Below are positions 54,321 through 61,334 of a DNA stretch of 64,000 nt, one piece after another. Source of the DNA: CAVSNH01 sp963729275 (GTDB lineage Bacteria; Actinomycetota; Acidimicrobiia; Acidimicrobiales; RAAP-2); the NCBI GenBank assembly GCA_963729275.1, contig CAVSNH010000004.1, positions 496,001 through 560,000 on the forward strand. The letters run 5' to 3'. The notes under the pieces were generated by a model. That model had not been told where the DNA came from. It worked only from the letters and a program-made list of their open reading frames with translations, and did no database searches. Each line of letters begins with the position of its first letter. Position 1 is the stretch's first letter. The position numbers were made by a program, and so were the translations under genes.

Positions 54321-55097
54321 ATGGGACGACTCGACGGCAAGGTGGCGGTCCTCACCGGCGCGGGCAGCGGGATCGGTCGGGTGGCAGCGTCGATGTTCGC
54401 CGCCGAGGGCGCAGCCGTGGTGGTCGCCGACGTCGTGGCCGACGCCGCTCGGAAGGTGGCGGCCGAGGTGGTGGCATCCGGCGGACGGGCGGAGCCGGTG
54501 GTCGTCGACGTGGCCGACGCCGATCAGGTGCAGGCGATGGTGGACGCCGCCACCGGCGCCTTCGGACGCCTCGACATCCTGTTCAACAACGCCGGCATCT
54601 TCCCGCCCGACGACGGTGGTGTCCTCGACACGCCGCCGGCCACGTGGCAACGGGTCATGGAGGTCAACCTGCAGGGAGTCTGGCTGGGCTGCCGGGCGGC
54701 CGTCCCGGCCATGCTGGCCTCGGGAGGAGGGTCGATCGTGAACGTGGCCTCGTTCGTGGCCCTGGTAGGGGCGGCCACCGCCCAGGTGGCCTACACCGCG
54801 TCGAAGGGAGGGGTGCTCGCCCTCTCACGCGAGATCGCTGTCGAGTACGCCCGACAGGGCATCCGGGTCAACTCGGTCTGCCCCGGGCCGATCGAGACGC
54901 CGTTGCTGGCCGAGCTGTTGCGCGACCCCGACAGGCGGGCCCGCCGCCTCGTACACGTGCCCATGGGCCGATTCGGACGCCCCGAGGAGATCGCCGCCGC
55001 CGCCCTGTTTTTGGCATCGGACGAGGCCTCCTTCGTCACCGGCTCGGCCCTGGTGGTCGACGGCGGCATCACCGCCGCCTATGTGACCCCGGAATAG
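54321..55097 (+). CDS. SDR-family oxidoreductase
   Basis: A 258-residue classical SDR from ATG 54321 with GGGAG six bases upstream. TGAGSGIGR (12-20), FNNAG (88-92), Ser144 in VNVASF, and Tyr158/Lys162 in YTASK form the usual cofactor and catalytic set, and DGGITAAYV ends it. The type covers 3-ketoacyl-ACP reductases and many alcohol dehydrogenases. Location next to the glutamine-synthetase-like gene suggests it reduces or oxidises an intermediate of the same pathway; no direct evidence. Confidence 0.87.
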   Translation: MGRLDGKVAVLTGAGSGIGRVAASMFAAEGAAVVVADVVADAARKVAAEVVASGGRAEPVVVDVADADQVQAMVDAATGAFGRLDILFNNAGIFPPDDGGVLDTPPATWQRVMEVNLQGVWLGCRAAVPAMLASGGGSIVNVASFVALVGAATAQVAYTASKGGVLALSREIAVEYARQGIRVNSVCPGPIETPLLAELLRDPDRRARRLVHVPMGRFGRPEEIAAAALFLASDEASFVTGSALVVDGGITAAYVTPE

Positions 55098-55143
55098 GCC
55101 CGCGCCGCTGGACGCACGCTGCCCACTGGACCAGGCTTCGATC

Positions 55144-56514
55144 ATGCTGACGCTCGAGACCCTGCCCCACCAGGTGCGGACGGGTGACATCGACACCGTG
55201 GTGGTGGCCTTCCCCGACCTCCAGGGACGCCCGGTGGGCAAGCGAGTCGCCGGCTCGTTCTTCCTCGACGAGGTCGCCGCCCACGGCATCGAGGTGTGCG
55301 ACTACCTGCTCGCCTGCGACGTGGACATGGAGCCCCTGCCCGGCTACCAGCTGGCGTCGTGGGAGACCGGCTACGGCGACCTCCATGCCCGGATCGACCC
55401 CAAGACCCTGCGGCCCCTGCCCTGGCTGCCGGGCAGCGCCTTCGTGCTCTGCGATCTGTTCACCACGAGCGGCGAGCCGGTCGAGGTGTCGCCCCGTCGC
55501 ATGCTGCGTCGCCAGATCGAGCGGGCGGCCGAATTCGGGCTCGAGGTTCGTTGCGCCACCGAGCTCGAGTTCTATCTGTTCACCGAGTCCTACGTCGAAG
55601 CGTCGGCCAAGCGCTGGCACGGGCTCGTGCCCCACTCCGACACCATCGAGGACTACCAGCTGCTGCAGACGTCCCGAGACGAGTACGTGATCGGGCGAAT
55701 CCGCCGTCAGATGGTCGAGGCCGGTCTGCCCATCGAGTTCTCGAAGGGCGAAGCCGGCTACGGACAACACGAGATCAACATCACCTACGGCGAGGCCCTC
55801 GAGGTGGCCGACCGCCACCTCGTCTTCAAGACGGGCGTGAAGGAGATCGCCAGCCAACTCGAGCGGTCCGCCTCGTTCATGGCCAAGTGGTCGATGGCCA
55901 CGGCCGGCTCGTCGTGTCACCTGCACACGAGCCTCTGGGACGCGGAGCGGGGAACACCGCTCATGGCCCCCGAAGACGGGGCCGGAACCGGAGATGCCGG
56001 GTTTTCGAAGGTCGGTGCACATTTCGTGGCCGGTCAGCTGGCCACAGCCGGCGAGCTCACGTGGTGCTTCGCTCCCTACGTGAACTCCTATCGCCGGTTC
56101 GTGCCCGATTCGTGGGCGCCGACCGCTCTCGTCTGGGGGGAGGACAACCGGACGTGTGGCCTCCGGGCGGTCGGGACCGGTACCGGCCGTCGGATCGAGA
56201 ACCGGATTCCGGGAGCCGACGTGAACCCCTACATCGCCCTGGCCGCCTCCATCGCCGGCGGCCTTTGGGGCATCGAGAACGAGCTCGAGCTGCCGGCGGC
56301 CTTTGCCGGCAACGCCTATGCCGCAACCGACCTGCCCCACATCCCCACCACCCTGGTCGAGGCCATCGACGCCCTGGCATCGAGCAAGGTGGCGGCCGGT
56401 GCCTTCGGACCCGAGGTCCATGAGCACCTCCTCAACACGGCCCGACAGGAATGGGTCAAGGCCAACCGGGCCGTCACCGACTGGGACCTGGCCCGCAACT
56501 TCGAGCGGATCTGA
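55144..56514 (+). CDS. Glutamine-synthetase-like gamma-glutamyl-amine ligase (PuuA/GlnA3-like)
   Basis: A 456-residue protein of the glutamine synthetase fold. ATELEFYLFTESY gives metal-binding Glu residues, GQHEINITYGEALEVAD follows, the ATP/metal part is SSCHLHTSLWD, and the C-terminal NRTCGLRAVGTGTGRRIENRIPGADVNPY (named here by its ends NRTCGLRAV and ADVNPY) closes the active site. It is shorter in its N-terminal domain pattern than GlnA1 and lacks the adenylation-loop tyrosine seen in GlnA1, as in PuuA and GlnA3 that glutamylate polyamines or amines. The neighbouring PuuD-like hydrolase and aldehyde dehydrogenase support this. No transporter is present. Confidence 0.87.
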   Translation: MLTLETLPHQVRTGDIDTVVVAFPDLQGRPVGKRVAGSFFLDEVAAHGIEVCDYLLACDVDMEPLPGYQLASWETGYGDLHARIDPKTLRPLPWLPGSAFVLCDLFTTSGEPVEVSPRRMLRRQIERAAEFGLEVRCATELEFYLFTESYVEASAKRWHGLVPHSDTIEDYQLLQTSRDEYVIGRIRRQMVEAGLPIEFSKGEAGYGQHEINITYGEALEVADRHLVFKTGVKEIASQLERSASFMAKWSMATAGSSCHLHTSLWDAERGTPLMAPEDGAGTGDAGFSKVGAHFVAGQLATAGELTWCFAPYVNSYRRFVPDSWAPTALVWGEDNRTCGLRAVGTGTGRRIENRIPGADVNPYIALAASIAGGLWGIENELELPAAFAGNAYAATDLPHIPTTLVEAIDALASSKVAAGAFGPEVHEHLLNTARQEWVKANRAVTDWDLARNFERI

Positions 56515-56585
56515 GCACCGGACGAGCACGGCGCGACTGGGCGTCCTTGACTCCTACCTCGGCCTCCTGTCACCATGGAGGTGCT

Positions 56586-56624
56586 ATGTACGCGACGGTG
56601 CGCTCGGAGCTCCTCCTTACCTGA
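56586..56624 (+). CDS. leuA leader peptide (MYATVRSELLLT)
   Basis: A 12-codon frame from ATG 56586 with GGAGG four bases upstream ends in TGA at 56624. Codons 9-11 are CTC CTC CTT, three consecutive leucines. A stem-loop begins directly after the stop and a T-run terminator follows, then leuA. This is the classic arrangement of a ribosome-mediated attenuator, in which scarce Leu-tRNA stalls the ribosome and prevents termination. Comparative studies have proposed such leu leaders in other actinobacteria. Confidence 0.85.
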   Translation: MYATVRSELLLT

Positions 56625-56625
56625 C

Positions 56626-56686
56626 GGCGAACGCCACATCGCGTTCGCCCCGAACCTCCTGCGCCGAATCGGCCAGGGGGTTTTTT
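56626..56686 (+). promoter_or_regulatory. leuA attenuator: pause hairpin and intrinsic terminator
   Basis: GGCGAACGC (56626-56634) pairs perfectly with GCGTTCGCC (56641-56649), a 9-bp hairpin immediately after the leader stop. It is followed by CCTCCTG (56655-56661), GCCG (56663-56666), loop AAT, CGGC (56670-56673) and CAGGGGG (56674-56680), then TTTTTT (56681-56686). This is a true Rho-independent terminator. CCCC at 56648-56651 could instead pair with GGGG at the terminator base, an antiterminator candidate. TTGACT at 56547-56552 may be the -35 box. Confidence 0.82.
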
Positions 56687-56796
56687 CATGGGCGAGCACA
56701 GGTGGTGCCAACAGGTGCGGGCCGAGGGTCAGGCCAAGGTCTGACGCCTGGTCGGCGAGGAGGCGAATCGGGCCCCGAACAGCGAGGAGCATGTCG

Positions 56797-58518
56797 ATGA
56801 ACGACGAAGCGAGGACGAACCAAGCAACGGAGGCCGGACCACGGCTGGCCATGCCCTGTGACGTGTCCCCCATGCCCTTCCACCTGTACCGGCCCTACCG
56901 GCCGCTCGTGCTCACCGACCGAACCTGGCCCGACCGCCAGCCGACTGCGGCTCCCCGCTGGGCCAGCGTGGACCTGCGGGACGGGAACCAGGCCCTCATC
57001 GACCCGATGGACTCGGAGCGCAAGCTGGCCCTGTTCGCCACGTTGGCCGACGTCGGCTTCAAGGAGATCGAAGTCGGCTTCCCTTCCGCCTCCCAGACCG
57101 ACTTCGACTTCCAGCGCCAGATCATCGAAGAAGGGCTGATCCCGGACGACGTCACCATCCAGGTGCTGGTCCAGTGCCGCGAAGAGCTCATCGAGCGGAC
57201 CTTCGAGTCGCTCGAGGGCTCGTCCCGGGCCATCGTCCACTTCTACAACTCGACCTCCGAGCTCCAGCGGCGGGTGGTCTTCGGCCTCGATCGCGCCGGC
57301 ATCATCGAGATCGCCGTCAACGCCGCTCGGCTGTGCCGCAAGTTCGAGACCGAGCTCCCCGGCACCGACATCCGTTACGAGTACTCGCCCGAGAGCTTCA
57401 CCGGGACCGAGCCCGACTTCGCCGTCGAGATCTGCGAGGCGGTCATGGCGGTGATCGAGCCGACACCGGAGCGGCCCATCATCATCAACCTGCCCAACAC
57501 GGTCGAGATGTACGGGCCCCAGGTGTACGCGGACGTCATCGAATGGTTCGGCCGCACGGTCTCCAACCGCGACTCGCTCATCCTGAGCCTCCACCCCCAC
57601 AACGACCGGGGCACGGCGGTGGCCGCCGCCGAACTGGCCACACTGGCCGGCGCCGACCGGGTGGAAGGCACCCTGTTCGGGAACGGTGAGCGGACGGGCA
57701 ACGTCGACATCGTCACCCTGGCCATGAACCTGTTCTCCCAGGGCATCGACCCGGCCCTCGACTTCAGTGACATCGGCCGGATCCGCCGGGTCGCCGAGTA
57801 CGCCACCCGCCTACCCGTCCACCCCCGGCATCCCTACGCCGGCGACCTCGTCTACACCGCCTTCTCCGGCTCGCACCAGGACGCCATCAAGAAGGGCATG
57901 GCCGCCATCGGTGACGACTACGACCAGTGGGAGGTCCCCTATCTCCCCATCGACCCGAGCCACGTCGGGCGCACCTACGAGGCCATCATCCAGGTCAACA
58001 GCCAGTCGGGCAAGGGCGGCACGGCGTATGTGATGGACACCGAGCACGGGCTCGACCTACCGCGCCGACTGCAGATCGAGTTCCAGAAGGAGGTACAGGC
58101 CCACACCGAGGAAAGCGGCACCGTCATCCAGCCCGGCGAGATGTGGGACGTCTTCGCCCGCACCTACCTACCTGAGGAGGCTGGTCTCCGCCTTCTCGGC
58201 AGCGAGGTGACGACCGGTGACCATCGCACGACGGTGACGGCCCAGCTGCTGGTGGACGGTGAACCTCGGACGGTCATGGCCGAGGGCAACGGGCCCATCG
58301 ATGCATTGGTGGCCGGTCTCAGGTCCGAGCTCGGGGTCGAGTTCGAGATCAAGGACTATTCCGAGCATGCCCTCACCGCTGGCAGCGAGGCGTCGGCGGT
58401 GGCCTACGTCGAAGCACAAGGCCCCGACGGCTCGACCTGGTGGGGCGTGGGCATGGACTCGAGCATCCTCGACGCCTCGCTGAGCGCCGTGGTCAGCGCG
58501 GCCAATCGGGCGCGCTAG
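56797..58518 (+). CDS. leuA: 2-isopropylmalate synthase
   Basis: Two ATGs lie at 56791 and 56797; the second is favoured because GAGGAG is seven bases before it but only one base before the first. The 573-residue protein is the larger (fungal/actinobacterial) LeuA type. Arg61-Asp62 in SVDLRDGNQALIDP start the TIM barrel, LHPHNDRGTAVAAAEL supplies metal His residues, GTLFGNGERTGNVDIV is the conserved GNGERxGN segment, and the C-terminal domain is the leucine-sensing regulatory part. It makes 2-isopropylmalate from acetyl-CoA and 2-oxoisovalerate, the first step of leucine synthesis. The leader peptide and terminator upstream indicate attenuation by leucine supply. Confidence 0.97.
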   Translation: MNDEARTNQATEAGPRLAMPCDVSPMPFHLYRPYRPLVLTDRTWPDRQPTAAPRWASVDLRDGNQALIDPMDSERKLALFATLADVGFKEIEVGFPSASQTDFDFQRQIIEEGLIPDDVTIQVLVQCREELIERTFESLEGSSRAIVHFYNSTSELQRRVVFGLDRAGIIEIAVNAARLCRKFETELPGTDIRYEYSPESFTGTEPDFAVEICEAVMAVIEPTPERPIIINLPNTVEMYGPQVYADVIEWFGRTVSNRDSLILSLHPHNDRGTAVAAAELATLAGADRVEGTLFGNGERTGNVDIVTLAMNLFSQGIDPALDFSDIGRIRRVAEYATRLPVHPRHPYAGDLVYTAFSGSHQDAIKKGMAAIGDDYDQWEVPYLPIDPSHVGRTYEAIIQVNSQSGKGGTAYVMDTEHGLDLPRRLQIEFQKEVQAHTEESGTVIQPGEMWDVFARTYLPEEAGLRLLGSEVTTGDHRTTVTAQLLVDGEPRTVMAEGNGPIDALVAGLRSELGVEFEIKDYSEHALTAGSEASAVAYVEAQGPDGSTWWGVGMDSSILDASLSAVVSAANRAR

Positions 58519-58884
58519 GTGCAACTTCAGGAAACGATTGCCACGTCGGCTGATCCTCGTCGTTGCCGGGTTCGTCGGGCCGGCGGGCCGGCGGGTGGCC
58601 GGCTCGGCGGTCGGTGACGACGGACGGCTCCGTCGTGGGGCCGCCGCCTCGTGCGGCGATGTTGACGGCAGCGACGATGGTTCGGTGCCGTCTATGCCCG
58701 CCGTCGCCTGGGACCTCTCGATCCATCACGTGAGCGCTCCAGCCACCGGCGGAGCACCCGAGCTGCCGCGGTCATAGGAACCGACACCCCATGGTCCCAT
58801 GAGGTCAGCTCGCCTGCTCCATGGACAAATCGGGCGGTACAATGCGGCGGGCTCGCGACACCCGGTTGTCGCCCAGGAGGTTTG
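58519..58884. other. Intergenic region with a possible promoter
   Basis: About 366 bases with no gene. A hairpin CGCCGC-CTCGT-GCGGCG at 58642-58658 is a weak leuA terminator candidate. TACAAT at 58838-58843 is a good -10 box for the downstream methyltransferase, but no fitting -35 was found. Confidence 0.4.
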
Positions 58885-59703
58885 GTGGCAACCGTTTCCG
58901 AATTCGGTGGTGTAGAGACCGCCCTCGGCAGCAATGGAGCTCATCCAGGGGCCGGCAGCCAGCCGATGTCGCCCGATGACCTGAGGCGGGGCCTGTCTCC
59001 CGGAGTGTTCAGTGCGCACAACGCCATCGCCCGGCGAGATCGCCTCATCAGGACGCTCATCGCCGAGCTGCCCCCCGATGCCCTCGTCGTCAACGTGGGA
59101 TGCGGTGTCATCCGTCGATTCGAGTCGGCGGATTGCCGCTATCTCGCCACCGACCTCCGCGTTCTACCCAACGTCGACTTCGCTGCCAATGCCGGCGCAT
59201 TGCCACTGGTCGACGGATCGGCCGATTTGGTGGTCGCCCTCGAACTGCTCGAGCACGTTCCGAAGCCGGAGGTCATCCTGCGGGAGGTAGCCCGCGTGCT
59301 GAGGCCGGGGGGAACGGCAATCGTCTCTGTTCCCTCCACCGTCCCTCGTCACGACCATTGCGACTACTGGCGCTTCACCGCCCAAGGGCTCGACCGTCTG
59401 GGCACCGAGGTGTTCGAGAACGGCGAGGTCCATGTGTTCGGTGGAACGTTCGAAGCGCTCGGCTACCTGGCGGAGTACTACACGGCGCTGACCTTGCACC
59501 GGCTCCATCTTCCGAGCCGTCGTGTGCGGCAGGTCTTTCCGCTCGTGGGATATTGGCTCGACCGTCACAACGGTTGGTCCACGTCGCAGACCGCACTCCA
59601 CACGCTTGCCTTCGACTTGCTGTTCATCGGACAGACGCCCAACGACAGCCAACTGAGCGACCCCAGCACCTCCGTCACACCGGGCACCGCCCCCGCCACC
59701 TAA
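58885..59703 (+). CDS. Class I SAM-dependent methyltransferase
   Basis: The GTG at 58885 is preferred over TTG 58882 because AGGAGG precedes it with better spacing; the product has 272 residues. The SAM loop reads VVNVGCGV (about 69-76), followed by ATDLR, then LELLEHVPKPEVILREVARVL and the post-motif VSVPSTVPRHDHCDYWRFT. Such proteins often methylate sugars or lipids; the DHCDYWR motif is common in methyltransferases of glycan loci. Here the neighbours (leuA, an FGGY kinase) give no further clue. Confidence 0.84.
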   Translation: MATVSEFGGVETALGSNGAHPGAGSQPMSPDDLRRGLSPGVFSAHNAIARRDRLIRTLIAELPPDALVVNVGCGVIRRFESADCRYLATDLRVLPNVDFAANAGALPLVDGSADLVVALELLEHVPKPEVILREVARVLRPGGTAIVSVPSTVPRHDHCDYWRFTAQGLDRLGTEVFENGEVHVFGGTFEALGYLAEYYTALTLHRLHLPSRRVRQVFPLVGYWLDRHNGWSTSQTALHTLAFDLLFIGQTPNDSQLSDPSTSVTPGTAPAT

Positions 59704-59726
59704 AGGGGCTCGGATGCCGACCCCTG

Positions 59727-61334
59727 CTACTCGGTCAACGCCGAGTTGAGCTTGCGGTAGATGCCCTTGTTCTGCTTGTAGAGGGCGACGAACTGCTCGA
59801 ACAGCATCTCGTACTGGCCGGCCGCCACGCTGGAGGAGTCGGGTGCAAAGCGACGCTCAGTCTCGACGAGTGACGGGATCTCCTCGAGCGAGACGCGTCC
59901 GAGGGCGAGGAGTGTGAGCAGGGCGGCGCCCCGCACGTTGGCCTGCCTCGGTTCCTTCATCTGGCGGATCTCGCAGCCGAGCACGTCGGCGTGGATCTGT
60001 GACCAGAGTGCCGAGTTGGCACCTCCACCGATGAAGGCCAACGACCCGAGACGGCGGCCGACGAATTTCTCGACGGCATCGAGGAGCCAACGGGAGTTGA
60101 AGGCCACTCCCTCGAAGATGGCTCGGGCCAGCTCGGCCCGGGTGGTGGACAGCGAGAGGTTGTGGAATCCACCACGGAGGGTGTGGTCGTCGACCGGTGA
60201 GCGTTCGCCGTTGAGCCATGGGGTGAACAGCACCCGACCGCTTCCCGGTGGGGCAGTGGCGGCCAGGGCGTTGGCTGCCTCGACGTCATCGGCCAGGCCG
60301 AGCTGGTCGCAGGCGAAGGCCAGGCAGACCCCGGCCGTCTCGTGCTCGTCGGCGATCATGTACTTGCCCGGGACGGCGGCCGGGATCGAGGCGATGTTGC
60401 TGGTCGGCGCGGTCTTCTTGAAGGGCACGTGGGCCGAGATCCACGAGGAGGTGCCGATGTAGAGGTGGGCGTCGAAGTCGGCCACCGCCCCCGACCCGAC
60501 GACCGCCGAGTGCACATCGCCGCTGCCCGTGGCCACCGGCAGGCCGGCCGGCAGGCCGAGTTCGTCGGCCGCCTCGGTGGTGAGCTCGCCGATGACGCTG
60601 GCCGGCTTCACGAGGTCGGGAAGGACGGCGGCATCGAGGCCGCACATATCCAGCAACCGCTCGTCGTAGCGCACGCGGTCGATGGCCCGGTTGTCGGTCA
60701 CCCAATGGGCGCAGATGGAGTCGAACGAGGCGACCCGTCGCCCGGTCAGACGGAGGTTGAGGTAGTCGACGGGCTCGAGGAAGGTGGTGGTCCTGGCGAA
60801 GACGTCAGGGAACGCCTCGCGGATGAAGAGGATGTGGGCCAACGGGTCCTTCCCCGACATTCCCGGCGCCCCTCCGGTGACCTGGACCCAGCGCAGGATC
60901 TTGCGAGGGTCGTACCCGAGGACGTTGACCGGTCCACCGGCCACCCGACGGATGGCCGTGCTCCCCCGCGAGTCCATCCAGATCACCGCCCTCATCAGCG
61001 GCCGCCCGTCGGCCCCCACGGCCACCGTCCCCGACCACTGGGCCGTGGCCCCCATGCCGATCAACCGACCCGCATCCACCCCGCATTGGGCGACGGCCTG
61101 GCGACAGGCGGCGGTGATGGCCGACCACCACTCGTCCGGGTCCTGCTCGGCGCCCCCGTGGGGCAGGAGGTGCAACGCCACCGGGCGGAAGGCATGGGCC
61201 AGGATGCGACCCCGCCCGGAGACCACAGCCACCTTCGGGCCACCGGTGCCGAGGTCGACGGCCACCACGCAGGCTTCATCGGGGTTGAGCCGGCCCGTCG
61301 CCCCTGCCCCCGTCACGGCGACTTCTCGATCCAT
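59727..61334 (-). CDS. FGGY-family carbohydrate kinase (xylulokinase-like)
   Basis: A 535-residue sugar kinase. VVAVDLGTGGPKVAVV is the ATP-binding phosphate-1 loop, AVIWMDSRG follows, and the FGGY signature region spans TPWLNGERSP and the C-terminal GGANSALWSQIHADVLG adenosine motif. Members phosphorylate xylulose, gluconate, glycerol or related substrates; the sequence looks nearest to xylulokinases, but no isomerase or transporter is nearby. The 5' end overlaps ileS; a GTG at 61316 giving a 4-base GTGA overlap is an alternative start. Confidence 0.88.
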   Translation of the reverse strand: MDREVAVTGAGATGRLNPDEACVVAVDLGTGGPKVAVVSGRGRILAHAFRPVALHLLPHGGAEQDPDEWWSAITAACRQAVAQCGVDAGRLIGMGATAQWSGTVAVGADGRPLMRAVIWMDSRGSTAIRRVAGGPVNVLGYDPRKILRWVQVTGGAPGMSGKDPLAHILFIREAFPDVFARTTTFLEPVDYLNLRLTGRRVASFDSICAHWVTDNRAIDRVRYDERLLDMCGLDAAVLPDLVKPASVIGELTTEAADELGLPAGLPVATGSGDVHSAVVGSGAVADFDAHLYIGTSSWISAHVPFKKTAPTSNIASIPAAVPGKYMIADEHETAGVCLAFACDQLGLADDVEAANALAATAPPGSGRVLFTPWLNGERSPVDDHTLRGGFHNLSLSTTRAELARAIFEGVAFNSRWLLDAVEKFVGRRLGSLAFIGGGANSALWSQIHADVLGCEIRQMKEPRQANVRGAALLTLLALGRVSLEEIPSLVETERRFAPDSSSVAAGQYEMLFEQFVALYKQNKGIYRKLNSALTE

